Assembly (NCBI RefSeq): GCF_003012935.1
Contig: NZ_PUDR01000010.1
Span: 1-64,000, forward strand
Direction: 5' to 3'
Source: Pannonibacter carbonis
GTDB taxonomy: Bacteria; Pseudomonadota; Alphaproteobacteria; Rhizobiales; Stappiaceae
Length of the DNA: 64,000 nucleotides
This document shows, piece by piece, positions 10,520 to 20,094 of the stretch. Both the position numbers and the translations under genes were made by a program. How positions within the stretch are numbered: the stretch's first letter is position 1; every line of letters begins with the position of its first letter. The notes below the pieces were generated by a model, which saw only the letters and a program-made list of their open reading frames with translations, ran no database searches and was not told the origin of the DNA.

Positions 10520-11740
10520 TCAGCCTTGATGCGTCTCAGCCGCGTCGATACCTGTAGCGCCTTCGTCCTCAGCGGTGTCTGGCGCTGCCATATGGGCCTC
10601 GGACTGCAAGGGGGGCAGTTCTACCCCGTCGTCGTCAGGATCATTCCCCAGAACCGAGGGAGCCGTTGCATGCGGCGACCAGACAAGGTCCGGCATGGGC
10701 ACGGTGCGGTGACGTTCAATGACATCGCGAACCCAGTCCGGCACGCTGCGGCCATTGGCAATGGCAGTCAGGATTTCACGGGCGGCCAGGCGTTCGCCCA
10801 TGGCGGCAAGAGCCGCCCCGACCGCATTTCCGGCATCGCGGTTGTCGCTCTGATCGGTCCAGGCGTCGTCGGCATGTCGCAAGGCCGCGCGCAAGTCGCC
10901 CGCCTTGCGGGCAAGCAGCGACAGTCGAACCTTGACCCCGGCATCCCCGGGCTCGAGGCGCAGCGACGTCTCATAGGCATTGCGGGCCGAAAGGAGATCG
11001 CCCTGGGCTGCCAGGACGTCCGCCAGGCAGGTGAAGGCCTCGGCCGAAACGGCTCCGGACAGGGTGGCCCGCTCGGCCAGGTCGCGCGCCTCGTCAAGAC
11101 GACTGCGTTTCAGCATGAGACGCGACAGGCCGGTGAGGGCAGGGGCATAGCCTTCGTCGATGCGCAGGGCTGCTCGATAGGCCGCAATGGCGGTGCCCGG
11201 ACGAGGATCGGTCGTCGTTGCATCGCCGAGCAGGGTGAGCGCCGGCGCACTTTCCGGCATCAAGGCAGCGAGCCGCGCCGCAAGTCCCTGCGCCTCGTCC
11301 AGATTGTCTTGCCGGATCAGGATGCTGGCCAGGCCGTAAAGAGCATTGTGATTGTCCGCATCCTCTGCAAGAGCGGCACGAAATGCAGCCTCCGCATTGG
11401 TCAGATCTCCCAGCAGGAACTGGCAGTTGCCAAGGTTGGCGCGGGCGCGGGTGTGATCGGGATGGGCAAAGAGGATCTTGCGCAATTGCGCCGCAGCGTC
11501 CTCGAGCTGACCATTGCGCATGGCTTCGGTCGCCTGAAGATAGGCGTCCTCGACCTCCTCCTGGGATCGGCGCGCGCTTTCGAGGCTCGGCACGGGAGGT
11601 ATGGTCGCTGCCTGAGCTTCCAAGGCAAGTTCGGCAGCAGTCCGAGTTTCTGGATCTGTCCGGCCTTTTGACGGACACGTCTCGGCAGCGCTGTCCGCTG
11701 CGCGCGCAACCTCTGTTGTGGACATGTCGGCCGTAGTCAT
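10520..11740 (-). CDS. Tetratricopeptide-repeat protein
   Basis: The 406-residue protein has no signal peptide or membrane segment. After a variable N-terminus (1-65) it has about six to seven TPR-like 34-residue units (about 65-300), recognised by pairs such as NGQLEDAAAQLRKIL..HPDHTRARANLG and GDLTNAEAAFRAAL..DNHNALYGLA. The acidic C-terminus (DPDDDGVELPPLQ, DTAEDEGATG) is probably disordered. TPR arrays act as protein-protein scaffolds; the partner cannot be told from here. Its promoter side faces the 390-bp region before the MarR gene. The repeat pattern shows this strand is the coding one rather than the long opposite open frame. Confidence 0.8.
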   Translation of the reverse strand: MTTADMSTTEVARAADSAAETCPSKGRTDPETRTAAELALEAQAATIPPVPSLESARRSQEEVEDAYLQATEAMRNGQLEDAAAQLRKILFAHPDHTRARANLGNCQFLLGDLTNAEAAFRAALAEDADNHNALYGLASILIRQDNLDEAQGLAARLAALMPESAPALTLLGDATTTDPRPGTAIAAYRAALRIDEGYAPALTGLSRLMLKRSRLDEARDLAERATLSGAVSAEAFTCLADVLAAQGDLLSARNAYETSLRLEPGDAGVKVRLSLLARKAGDLRAALRHADDAWTDQSDNRDAGNAVGAALAAMGERLAAREILTAIANGRSVPDWVRDVIERHRTVPMPDLVWSPHATAPSVLGNDPDDDGVELPPLQSEAHMAAPDTAEDEGATGIDAAETHQG

Positions 11741-12132
11741 GGCGAAGGACCGTTTCCCCTCTTAATCGGGCCTGGGACCTGTCTGCAGAGCCGGGTCTGC
11801 CGGCGGTACTACACCTGACCGCAGCTGTGTGCCTGCCCCGAGTGCCTGTGCATTGCCCTGGAACTCAGACCGAATCGTCCTTGCCGCGTGTGCGGTAACC
11901 ATATCCAGTCTGGTGCCCCGGGTCAAAAGCTGCCCTCGCTATGGGATAGTCGGTGGCTCGCGATGCCCGTGAAAGCTGTGGAGGAGCTGGAACTGCGACG
12001 CGCAAGATCTTTTCACTTGAAGTGAAATTGATATGACATGGGCTGTATCCGGCTTGGTTGCTTGCGTTGGGCAGGCGTGATGTCCGGAAATGTGACCAGG
12101 ATGGTAACCGGGACAGCCCGGGGGAGACAAGG
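11741..12132. other. Intergenic region between the TPR and MarR genes
   Basis: No supported gene. It must carry the divergent promoters of the TPR gene (left) and the MarR gene (right). The one clear signal is the 17-bp palindrome at 12011-12027. Confidence 0.5.
12011..12027. promoter_or_regulatory. Perfect 17-bp palindrome, candidate MarR operator
   Basis: TTTCACTT-G-AAGTGAAA is perfectly symmetric and sits 105 bp before the MarR start. TTCA-N7-TGAA type palindromes of this size are typical MarR-family operators, and the site overlaps a plausible -10 element (TTGATATGA) just downstream. Autoregulation is inferred from position and shape. Confidence 0.6.
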
Positions 12133-12639
12133 ATGGCGGCCAAGGGCGGCAAATCGGCAGCGGGGGCGACAAGCGCCCCGGCACAGGTCAGCCTGTTCGA
12201 CAGCGAGCCGGCGATCGGGCTCGACAATTTCCTGCCGCTGAAGATCCTGGCCACGGCTCGCCTCGTCGAGCGGCGCCTGGTGAAGGCGCTGCAGGGCGAT
12301 CATGGCATCGCCTTGCCGGAATGGCTGGTCCTGTCGGCACTGATCGAGACAGGGGAGGGGTCTGTCCGGGACCTGGGCGCGCGGACCGGGCTGGATGCGG
12401 TCGCCATCAGCCGCGCGGCCATGCGGCTGACGGACCGAAAGCTGCTGAAGAAAACCGAAAACCGGCAGGACCGCCGGCTGGTCGTGCTGAAGCCGACCAA
12501 GGCCGGGCGGGATCTGGCCGGGGAAATCGGACACAAGCTGGGGCCGCTCGAAGGCGAGATATTCAAAGGGCTGGGCGCGTCGGATCGCATCCGGCTGGCC
12601 AGTCTGCTGGCGGCCTTGCAGACCAAGGATGGCGCCTGA
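12133..12639 (+). CDS. MarR-family transcriptional regulator
   Basis: The 168-residue protein has the MarR winged-helix architecture: dimerisation helices around FLPLKILATARLVERR, the helix-turn-helix GSVRDLGARTGLDAVAISRAAM, and the wing KKTENRQDRRLVVLKPT with the family's D-R-R signature. The first 30 residues are a Gly/Ala-rich tail. ATG 12133 is chosen because GGGGAGACAAGG immediately precedes it. A perfect palindrome upstream suggests autoregulation. No transporter or enzyme gene is adjacent that would reveal its effector; guaA follows after 102 bp and may or may not be a target. Confidence 0.88.
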   Translation: MAAKGGKSAAGATSAPAQVSLFDSEPAIGLDNFLPLKILATARLVERRLVKALQGDHGIALPEWLVLSALIETGEGSVRDLGARTGLDAVAISRAAMRLTDRKLLKKTENRQDRRLVVLKPTKAGRDLAGEIGHKLGPLEGEIFKGLGASDRIRLASLLAALQTKDGA

Positions 12640-12741
12640 ACGCGACAGGTCAGGCCAGGGCAGGCGCGCCTGCGCGGTTTGCCTGTTGCAGACGTCAAGA
12701 ATCCGGTTCAAATCCGTCAGATGTCAGAGTAGAAGCTGCCC

Positions 12742-14313
12742 ATGACACAGCATGATCGCCTCCTCATCATCGACTTTGGCTCGCAGGTGACGCAGCTCAT
12801 CGCCCGGCGTCTGCGCGAGCTGAATGTCTACTGCGAAATCCATCCGTATCAGAAGGTCACCGACGCCTTTCTCGCCGCGTTCGCCCCGAAGGCCGTGATC
12901 TTCTCGGGCGGGCCGGATTCGGTGACCCGCGCGGGCTCGCCCCGCCCGCCGCAGTCGGTCTACACACTCGGCGTGCCGATCCTCGGCATCTGCTATGGTC
13001 AGCAGACCATGATGCAGGACCTCGGCGGCATGGTCGAAGGCGGCAAGATCTCCGGCGGTGGCGGCACGGCTGAATTCGGCCGCGCCTTCGTCACGCCCGC
13101 TGGCGACAAGCTGCCGCTGCTCGACGGCTGGTTCGAAGGCGAGCGCGAACAGGTCTGGATGAGCCACGGCGACCACGTCAGCAAGATCGCGCCGGGCTTC
13201 GAGGTCTATGGCGTGTCGCCGAACGCGCCCTATGCCATCACGGCCGATACCTCGCGCAATTTCTATGCGGTGCAGTTCCACCCGGAGGTGCACCACACGC
13301 CGAATGGCAAGAAGCTTTACGAGAATTTCGTCCGTCTGGCCGGCTTCTCCGGCGACTGGACCATGGGCGCCTACCGCGAGGACGCGATTGCCAAGATCCG
13401 CGCCCAGGTTGGCGACAGACAAGTGATCTGCGGCCTCTCCGGCGGCGTCGACAGCTCGGTTGCGGCCGTGCTGATCCATGAGGCCATCGGCGACCAGCTG
13501 ACTTGCGTCTTCGTCGATCACGGTCTTCTGCGCCAGGGCGAGGCGGAAGAAGTCGTCACCATGTTCCGGGACAACTACAACATCCGTCTCATTCACGCGG
13601 ATGAGCAGGAGCTGTTCCTCGGCGCGCTGGAAGGCGTGTCGGACCCGGAAGTGAAGCGCAAGACCATCGGCAAGCTGTTCATTGACGTGTTCCAGAAACA
13701 CGCCAACTCGATTGATGGCGCCGAGTTCCTGGCGCAGGGCACGCTCTATCCGGACGTGATCGAGAGCGTGAGCTTCTCGGGCGGCCCGTCGGTGACGATC
13801 AAGAGCCATCACAATGTCGGCGGACTGCCGGAAAAGATGGGCCTGAAACTGGTCGAGCCGCTGCGCGAGCTGTTCAAGGACGAGGTTCGTGCGCTTGGCC
13901 GCGAGCTGGGGCTGCCGGAGAAGTTCATCGGCCGTCACCCGTTCCCGGGGCCGGGCCTCGCCATCCGCTGCCCGGGCGAGATCACCCGCGAGAAGCTCGC
14001 CATCCTGCGCAAGGCGGATGCGGTCTATATCGACCAGATCCGCAAGCACGGTCTCTATGACGAGATCTGGCAGGCGTTTGTCGCGATCCTGCCCGTGCGC
14101 ACCGTTGGTGTGATGGGCGACGGACGCACGTACGACTTTGCCTGCGCGCTCCGGGCCGTGACCTCCGTCGACGGCATGACGGCGGACTACTACCCGTTCA
14201 CGCACGAGTTCCTCGGCGAAACCGCGACCCGCATCATCAACGAGGTCGAAGGCATCAACCGCGTCACCTACGACATCACCTCGAAGCCCCCGGGCACCAT
14301 CGAGTGGGAATGA
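12742..14313 (+). CDS. guaA: GMP synthase (glutamine-hydrolysing)
   Basis: This 523-residue enzyme converts XMP to GMP using ATP and glutamine, following GuaB in the pathway. The class I glutamine amidotransferase domain (about 1-205) has nucleophile Cys84 in ILGICYGQQ and the His/Glu pair in QFHPEVHHT. The ATP-pyrophosphatase domain begins with P-loop SGGVDSS (from 233) and the C-terminal dimerisation domain ends with GTIEWE, the usual GuaA terminus. Length and motifs are canonical. It is followed by a strong terminator. Confidence 0.98.
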   Translation: MTQHDRLLIIDFGSQVTQLIARRLRELNVYCEIHPYQKVTDAFLAAFAPKAVIFSGGPDSVTRAGSPRPPQSVYTLGVPILGICYGQQTMMQDLGGMVEGGKISGGGGTAEFGRAFVTPAGDKLPLLDGWFEGEREQVWMSHGDHVSKIAPGFEVYGVSPNAPYAITADTSRNFYAVQFHPEVHHTPNGKKLYENFVRLAGFSGDWTMGAYREDAIAKIRAQVGDRQVICGLSGGVDSSVAAVLIHEAIGDQLTCVFVDHGLLRQGEAEEVVTMFRDNYNIRLIHADEQELFLGALEGVSDPEVKRKTIGKLFIDVFQKHANSIDGAEFLAQGTLYPDVIESVSFSGGPSVTIKSHHNVGGLPEKMGLKLVEPLRELFKDEVRALGRELGLPEKFIGRHPFPGPGLAIRCPGEITREKLAILRKADAVYIDQIRKHGLYDEIWQAFVAILPVRTVGVMGDGRTYDFACALRAVTSVDGMTADYYPFTHEFLGETATRIINEVEGINRVTYDITSKPPGTIEWE

Positions 14314-14770
14314 TTCAGGCTTATCGGGGGGTATCCGACCTTATGCCGGAATGCGGAACACGAGCCGAAATGTATAGCTGAGGATCTCGCAGCCTTTTGT
14401 CATCTATCGCCGGGTTTGCCTCCGGAGTGTCGGTGTGGCTGATGCTATGGTGCACCTTGTCTCCGCCGAAAACCGCATAGACCGTCAGACGCTAGTGAGC
14501 GTCTGACGGTCTATTTTTCGCTTAACATGCTGAGAAAGCTAGAAAACGCCTGCCGGTAGGTCCATTTGGGGCCTGATATTGTAATGGGGCGCCCTCCGGT
14601 CAATTTTGACCGATTTGGCGGGCGCGGATGCCGTCATCAAAGCGCTGAAATCAAAAGACAAGTTATACAGGACCGTGGGCCGTGGCGGTTGACGCTGTGA
14701 TTGCGGTCATTATCCCCATCCGGCAGCGCACGTTTGCCGCCGAATGAAAGGATTTCTGTCCGGTGTAGCC
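14314..14770. other. Intergenic region between convergent guaA and the antiporter gene
   Basis: Holds the strong terminator at 14478-14518. No open frame or RNA gene could be supported in the remainder. Confidence 0.5.
14478..14518 (+). terminator. Strong Rho-independent terminator after guaA
   Basis: A perfect 16-bp inverted repeat (TAGACCGTCAGACGCT and its complement) with a 4-nt loop is followed directly by TTTTT. It ends transcription from guaA 165 bp after the stop. On the minus strand a shorter TTTT follows the stem after TGCGG, so it may also work weakly for the facing antiporter gene. Confidence 0.92.
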
Positions 14771-16042
14771 TTAGCCGTTGCCCTGCTGGATCGCGAGCGG
14801 CCGGGCTGCCGGCGCGCCGGCTTCTACGGGTACCAGATCTTCGGTCTTGCCGCGGATGTTGCGGTAGCGGGAGAGCAGGGGGGAGACGACCGGCATCGTC
14901 AGCATGGTCGAGCCGACGGCCATCAGTAGCAGGGCGGTGAAGGTCGTCGAGGTGATGATCTCTTTGTCGAGCAGGATGTTGGCGAAGATGATCATGATCA
15001 GGGCTTTGGTCTGGAGCAGCCAGCCTATGATCGACGCTTCGCCCGGTTCCCAGCGCAGCAGCCGGCCGGCGATCTGCACGCCGATCAGCTTGCCGGAGAC
15101 GGAGGCGACGAGCAGGAGCCCTGCGGCGGCCAGCACGCCGACGCCGCCCATGTCCCAGCTCGTTCGCAGGCCGGTCGACAGGAAGAACACCGGCATCACC
15201 GTCATCAGGACCGTCCCTCGGAAGGCGTCCATGTGCTCCAGCTTGTACCAGCGGCTGTCCAGCACGGCGCCGGAGAGGAAGGCACGGACCATGTAATGCA
15301 GCCCGGCCCAGTTGGCCGCAAGGCCGCAGGCAATCAGCCAGATCAGCCCGAGGATCCAGCGGTCCCGCTCTCCGGACGCGGCAATAATCCTGCGGGCGAG
15401 GAGGGCGGCGGGGATGAAGACGAGCAGGAAGCCGGCCTGTCGCGTTACCCGCTCCCAGTCGAGCAGGATCAAGGCCAGAACGGCCCAGATGGCCACGTCA
15501 TCAAGGCTGGCATACCTGAGGATGCGCTGGCCAAGGTTCGAGCGCAGGATGTCCATGTTCTCCATGAACAGGACCAGGATCGGCAGCGCGGTCACGGCAC
15601 AGGCCATTCCGATGCCGAGCAGCACCTGCCAGTAGGCTCCGCCGGGTCCGATCCAGCCGTCCGTGGCCAGCAGCATGGCGGCAGCCCCGGCCCCAAGCCC
15701 CAGCGGAACGATGAGCGCGAGCAAGGCGACTGTGCCTGTTTCCCTCCGCTTTGCCCAGGCTTCGTGCAAGTCGAGTTCGATACCAGCAATCCAGATGAAC
15801 ATCATCACAGCCCACCAGGCGATGCCGTTGAGGGCGGTGATGACCTTGTCCGTGAAGACCAGCGTGTAGACCTCCGGCAGTGCCGCGCCCAGAACGCCGG
15901 GCCCGAGCAGGATGCCGCCGACGATCTGCACCACGACCAGCGGCGCCCAGCTGCGCTGCCCGAGCAGGCGCCAGGCCAGATAGGGCAGGGTGAAGATCAC
16001 CAGCAGGGCCATGAGAAACAGTTCGGTGATCGGGATCTGCAT
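14771..16042 (-). CDS. CPA2-type cation:proton antiporter (KefB/NapA-like membrane domain)
   Basis: The 423-residue protein is almost entirely hydrophobic with about 11-12 predicted membrane segments, beginning with IPITELFLMALLVIF. Family features include VQIVGGILLGPGVLG in helix 2 and YASLDDVAIWAVLAL, which carries the ion-binding acidic pair seen in electrogenic CPA2 exchangers (DD). It should exchange Na+ or K+ for H+ across the inner membrane. The C-terminal TrkA-N/RCK regulatory domain of KefB/KefC is absent, so regulation would differ. It precedes nothing obvious in an operon: the azoreductase ends 82 bp upstream on the same strand, so read-through from the cluster is possible. Confidence 0.85.
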   Translation of the reverse strand: MQIPITELFLMALLVIFTLPYLAWRLLGQRSWAPLVVVQIVGGILLGPGVLGAALPEVYTLVFTDKVITALNGIAWWAVMMFIWIAGIELDLHEAWAKRRETGTVALLALIVPLGLGAGAAAMLLATDGWIGPGGAYWQVLLGIGMACAVTALPILVLFMENMDILRSNLGQRILRYASLDDVAIWAVLALILLDWERVTRQAGFLLVFIPAALLARRIIAASGERDRWILGLIWLIACGLAANWAGLHYMVRAFLSGAVLDSRWYKLEHMDAFRGTVLMTVMPVFFLSTGLRTSWDMGGVGVLAAAGLLLVASVSGKLIGVQIAGRLLRWEPGEASIIGWLLQTKALIMIIFANILLDKEIITSTTFTALLLMAVGSTMLTMPVVSPLLSRYRNIRGKTEDLVPVEAGAPAARPLAIQQGNG

Positions 16043-16124
16043 GTCTGACTCCGGGCAGGGAAGCGCGATGCCGGGTATCCCCCGGCATCCGAATTGCGGG
16101 ACGAACTGTCTGTCGACCTGCGGC

Positions 16125-16751
16125 CTACCAGCTCGGGCTCAGCGCAGCCAACCGGGCGCGGGCGGAAGCTAGCGAAGCTGCCGCAGCCTCCGGGCCACCC
16201 CACATGTTGCCGGCCGAGACGGCCTCCGACTGGGTGACGCCCATGAAGCCGAAGATCTGCCGCAGATACGGCGTCAGGTGATCGAAGGGCTCAGTTGGAG
16301 TGCCGGGCTGGTACTCGCCCGCGCTGGACCAGACGATCATCAGCTTCTTGTCGGCCGACAGGAGCGGTCCGAAGCCGGTGGCCGGGTCGAAGGAGAAGGT
16401 CTTGCCGACACGGATGATGAGATCGACATAGGACTTCAGCGTCCAGGGCAGGCCGAAATTGAACATCGGGGTGGCGATGACGATGTGGCTCGCCGCATGC
16501 AGGTCGGCGATGGCCTGATCCGAGGCAGCGAGGCGCTGGACCTGATCCGGCGTGCGATTCGTCTCCGGCGTCATGTTGGCGGCGATCCAGGCCTCGTCCG
16601 GCCCTGCGATCACATCCCGGCCCAGGGCACGCTGGCGCAGGTCGGCGTCCGGATTTGCCTTGTGCCAGTCGGCAATGAACCCGTCAGCTAGGGCGGCGCT
16701 GGTTGAATCGACGCGGGGTGAAAAGCTCAAGGAGAGCAGAGTCTTCTTCAT
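16125..16751 (-). CDS. azoR: FMN-dependent NADH-azoreductase (flavodoxin-fold quinone reductase)
   Basis: The 208-residue protein has the AzoR flavodoxin-like fold: N-terminal FMN phosphate-binding region LLSLSFSPRVDSTSAALAD, the active-site loop TPMFNFGLPWTLKSYVDLIIR, and the isoalloxazine-contacting WSSAGEY. AzoR enzymes reduce quinones and azo compounds by two electrons with NADH. The ATG at 16751 overlaps the amidase stop (ATGA), so it is the last gene of the tightly coupled operon; a longer in-frame reading upstream is just amidase sequence. In this context it may detoxify quinone by-products or supply reduced flavin to the halogenase; both roles are inference. Confidence 0.88.
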   Translation of the reverse strand: MKKTLLSLSFSPRVDSTSAALADGFIADWHKANPDADLRQRALGRDVIAGPDEAWIAANMTPETNRTPDQVQRLAASDQAIADLHAASHIVIATPMFNFGLPWTLKSYVDLIIRVGKTFSFDPATGFGPLLSADKKLMIVWSSAGEYQPGTPTEPFDHLTPYLRQIFGFMGVTQSEAVSAGNMWGGPEAAAASLASARARLAALSPSW

Positions 16752-18262
16752 CGAACTGTCCTGTCTTGGGGGAAGATTTCCGTCCGCGCGAGGGCAAGGG
16801 CGGCAGACACGGCAAGGTGGTCGGCACCCGGGCCCGCGACGATCTGGACGGCACGCGGCAAGCCCTCCGGCCCGAGGAGAACCGGGGCGATGGTGGCGGG
16901 GTTGCCGAGTACGTTGAACACGGCGGTTGCGCCGATGTTGAAGGGATGGCGGAAGGCGTGGCCATGGTGCGGCGCAGGTCCTGGCACCGGGGGGCATAGC
17001 AGCAGCGCATTTCCGGCAAGCATATCGGCCAGCTCGTCTGAGAGAGCCTGACCCTGGTCGCGCCAGCGCCGCCAGAGCCTGGGGCCGGTTGGATCAAGCC
17101 TTGCACTCCAGGCCAGCAGCAGCGCGGCAGTGGTGTGCTCGCCGCGGCCAGTCAAATGGCGTATGGATTGGCGGAGAAGCGGCAGACGAGTGCCGTCACC
17201 AACCAGCTGTTCCATTGTTACGTCAGCGGCACAATGCAGCGTGCCCATCCAGATCCAGAAGGCGCCCTTGAGCAGATCCGTTCGCACAGTCTGCAAACGC
17301 GCGCCCGCCGATTGCAGGTGACTTGCGGCCCGCTCGACCGCTGCAACCTGCGCCGGGTCCGTCCGCTCGCTGCCGGCTATGGAGGGCGCGGGCAACACAA
17401 AGACGGTGCATCCTTGCAGCTGGGCCGGGGTGGGCCGTGGCAAGTCGGAGGGAAGGGGAGCCTCCAGGCCCGGATGGATCCCGTCCGGACCTGCCATCAC
17501 CGACAGCAGCGGCCAGAGGTCTGCCGCCTCGCGGCACATTGGTCCGGGGGCAAAGAAGCGGGCCAGGGGCGCGGCAGCCGTATCGGGGCCCCGGTCCAGC
17601 GGGACATGCCCCGTGAGCGGAACCATTCCGGCCGTTGGCTTGTGCGCGTAGAGGCCGCAATAGGCGGCCGGGATGCGCACCGAGCCGCCGCCATCCGTGC
17701 CGACGGCAACGGTCACCGCGCCTGCGGCGACCAGCGCGGCATCACCGCCCGAGCTGCCGCCGGGGGTGCGGGACTTGTCCATGGGGTGACGGGCGCGTCC
17801 GGTGATGCGGTTCACCGTTTCCGGCCAGAGCGCCATTTCGGCCATGCTGCCAACACCGGCGATAACAGCACCAGCTGACCGGAGGCGCTGTACGACCGTG
17901 CCGTCCCGTTCAGCGATCCGGTCGCGGTGACGGGCGGCGCCCATCATCCACGGAGCGCCGGCAACCTTCAGGCCTTCCTTGACCGTGACCGGCAACCCAA
18001 GCAACGGCTGGCTGACCAGCGCTTCTGGGCCAAGCGCCCGGGCCATCCTGTCGGCGGCCCGGGCCGCGCGGCGGGCCTGATCCGGCAGCAGTCCAGCCAA
18101 GGCACCGAACCGGCGCCCGGCGGAGGACAGGCGCTGCAGTGCCTGTTCCGTCAGTTCGCTGGCTGACACTTCCTGGAGGGCGACCGCGACCGCAAGCGGT
18201 GCGGCCGCCCCCCTCTGAGCTGCGGGAGGCAGCAAGGATGCTGGCTGGTTGGCTGAAGTCAT
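16748..18262 (-). CDS. Amidase-signature family hydrolase
   Basis: The 504-residue protein has the full Ser-cisSer-Lys triad of the amidase signature family: Lys95 in PVTVKEGL, cis-Ser170 in TPGGSSGG and nucleophile Ser194 in GTDGGGSVRIP, with the family's 24-residue Ser-Ser spacing. It hydrolyses or transfers acyl groups at amide bonds; the substrate cannot be read from sequence. It overlaps both neighbours by 4 nt (halogenase before, azoreductase after). Beside an N-acyl amino acid synthase it could remove or exchange the acyl group of the product, or act as a maturation step. It is not GatA, since gatB and gatC are absent. Confidence 0.85.
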   Translation of the reverse strand: MTSANQPASLLPPAAQRGAAAPLAVAVALQEVSASELTEQALQRLSSAGRRFGALAGLLPDQARRAARAADRMARALGPEALVSQPLLGLPVTVKEGLKVAGAPWMMGAARHRDRIAERDGTVVQRLRSAGAVIAGVGSMAEMALWPETVNRITGRARHPMDKSRTPGGSSGGDAALVAAGAVTVAVGTDGGGSVRIPAAYCGLYAHKPTAGMVPLTGHVPLDRGPDTAAAPLARFFAPGPMCREAADLWPLLSVMAGPDGIHPGLEAPLPSDLPRPTPAQLQGCTVFVLPAPSIAGSERTDPAQVAAVERAASHLQSAGARLQTVRTDLLKGAFWIWMGTLHCAADVTMEQLVGDGTRLPLLRQSIRHLTGRGEHTTAALLLAWSARLDPTGPRLWRRWRDQGQALSDELADMLAGNALLLCPPVPGPAPHHGHAFRHPFNIGATAVFNVLGNPATIAPVLLGPEGLPRAVQIVAGPGADHLAVSAALALARTEIFPQDRTVR

Positions 18263-20094
18263 GCTGCAGCGTCCGCCGTGGGCTTGCGCATCAGGTCCGG
18301 GGAATGGGCAGGGGACTTTGCCGGAACGGCATCGTCCGCCGCCAGCAAAGGCGGAAGCTGCCGGGCCCGCTCAGCGGCCTGCCGGCGCTGGACGAGCCGC
18401 GACTGGGCCATGCCGATGTGCTTGTTCGGCGCAAAGAGAAAGGCGTGGGTCGGCGAGAACGGGCTCTGGTCGGCAGGCTTGCGGGAAGCAGCCCGCTCAT
18501 AGGTCCAGGGAACGAGGCCGATCAGGCCCGATCGCAGCAGATCGCCGCCGGCAAGCAGCGTCTGTCCGATCGCGAGCAACCAATGCTGCGGCTTGCCGAG
18601 CGGGGCCAGCAGGGCCAGTGCCTTCATCCGCAAATAGGCGCGCTTGCGGAAATAGCGGCTGATGAGGCGGCCACGGGGAATGTCATCCGGCCGGTAGTAG
18701 CTGAAAGGCACCGTTGTCTCGTAGAGCGCCGGCGCCCGGCGGATCAGCTCCTGCGGGTCCATGGTCATGGCGAGGGCGTCGAGCAGCTTCGGGAACGGAT
18801 AGACCGCAGGCTGCATGCCGCGCTTGTAGCGGGGCAGCAGCATCGCGACCTGTCTGGCGACACCGGCGTTCAGAAAGGCGCCGCTCATGTAGTTCGGCAC
18901 CACGAGGTGGAAATAGCCCATGTTGGCGACGATCAGCGTCCAGGCCATTTTCACCGGGTCATTCATGACCTCGTACCAGTGGCTCCACTGGTCCTGCAGG
19001 GCGAGCTGGGCCCGCAGGTGGCCTTCCAGCGCCTCGACATAGCAGGGGGACAGCATCCCGCCACGCGCCTTGCGGATCATGCCGGTGATTTGCGGGATCT
19101 GATGCGCCAGATAGGCAATGCCGGCGCTGTTGGCCGGGTCGAAGGTGAAGCCGGCGTCTCCCAGCAGGAACCAGCGTCCATTGCGGTCGTAGTAGCTGCT
19201 GGCTTCGTACATGTAGTTGAAGTAGCGGCTGTCATCGAGTTTGCGGCCGCTCAGGATCAGCGCCTTCAGCTGCGGATGGTCGCGCTCCAGCACCTCGCAG
19301 AGGCGCTCGAAGCCCATGCGCTTCTCGCCCATGACCTCCGGCCGGTAGGTGATGCCGAAGCTCACCATGTCCTCGCCGGTGTCGCTGCGCATCGGGATGA
19401 TCCAGATCCAGTAGCCCTCGCCGTAGAAGTGGTGGGTCACGTAATAGGACTCGAAGCAGTGTTGTTTCAGCTTGGCCAGCCGCAACCCGTCAAGAATGCG
19501 CCGGTCGAAGCCCTGCAGGCGGAACCAGTAGCTGCAGCGCTGGTAGGGCGGGTCCTGGTGCAGGCCGAACTGCTTGGTGAGGACGCGCATGCGTCCCGAG
19601 CAGTCGATGACATGATCGGCTTCGATCTGCCGGCTTGAGCCATCCGCAAGCTGCAGGTTGACCTGTTGCGGCGCGCCGGGCTGGTCCGACAGATCGACAC
19701 CGGTGACGCGGCCGGTGACACGGGTCACCAGCGGGTCGATCCGGGCATCGAGTTCGGCGTCGAAGCTGTGGCGGTTGAGGTTGTAGGAGGGCAGGCGGAT
19801 GATGCCGGGGGCCTCGTGCTGGATGTAGTCCGGTGCATCCGGATCTTCGCCGGGGGGCAGGCGGAAGTAATAGGTGAGGCCATACTTGTGCAGGTGGTCT
19901 TCCTCGAGATGTTCCCCGAGCCCAAGTGCCTTCATGAACTGGGCCGTCACCTCGACGGTGGATTCGCCCACAACCGGCAATCCCTCAGCTTCCGGGTCAA
20001 TCACCGTGATTTCCGCGTCGGCCATATCGCGCGCGAGGTACAGGGCCGCCATCTTGCCGGCGAGGCCGCGGCCGATGATCGCGATACGGGTCAT
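18259..20094 (-). CDS. Flavin-dependent halogenase (tryptophan-halogenase family)
   Basis: This 611-residue protein begins with a FAD-binding GxGxxG (8-13, IIGRGLAG), then the family box GEST (43-46), a lysine at 70 (DHLHKYG) aligning with the catalytic Lys that holds hypohalous acid or haloamine, and WxWxIP at 229-234 (WIWIIP), the motif separating halogenases from monooxygenases. A second FAD-contact region is WFLLGDAGFTFDPANSAG. All hallmarks are present, so it should halogenate an electron-rich, probably aromatic, substrate using FADH2, O2 and halide. The C-terminal ~130 residues are basic and family-variable. Start at 20094 (MTRIAIIG) overlaps the upstream oxidase stop by 4 nt. No dedicated flavin reductase is seen except possibly the azoreductase. 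Confidence 0.8.
   Translation of the reverse strand: MTRIAIIGRGLAGKMAALYLARDMADAEITVIDPEAEGLPVVGESTVEVTAQFMKALGLGEHLEEDHLHKYGLTYYFRLPPGEDPDAPDYIQHEAPGIIRLPSYNLNRHSFDAELDARIDPLVTRVTGRVTGVDLSDQPGAPQQVNLQLADGSSRQIEADHVIDCSGRMRVLTKQFGLHQDPPYQRCSYWFRLQGFDRRILDGLRLAKLKQHCFESYYVTHHFYGEGYWIWIIPMRSDTGEDMVSFGITYRPEVMGEKRMGFERLCEVLERDHPQLKALILSGRKLDDSRYFNYMYEASSYYDRNGRWFLLGDAGFTFDPANSAGIAYLAHQIPQITGMIRKARGGMLSPCYVEALEGHLRAQLALQDQWSHWYEVMNDPVKMAWTLIVANMGYFHLVVPNYMSGAFLNAGVARQVAMLLPRYKRGMQPAVYPFPKLLDALAMTMDPQELIRRAPALYETTVPFSYYRPDDIPRGRLISRYFRKRAYLRMKALALLAPLGKPQHWLLAIGQTLLAGGDLLRSGLIGLVPWTYERAASRKPADQSPFSPTHAFLFAPNKHIGMAQSRLVQRRQAAERARQLPPLLAADDAVPAKSPAHSPDLMRKPTADAAA

Noticed and set aside
10526-11671. 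Long plus-strand open frame opposite the TPR gene
   Set aside because: The minus-strand frame has clear TPR periodicity; the plus frame is Gly/Arg-rich without motifs and is an antisense shadow of high-GC coding sequence.
12724-14205. 493-codon minus-strand frame opposite guaA
   Set aside because: guaA is unambiguous with all catalytic motifs; the opposite frame is His/Asp/Leu-rich shadow sequence.
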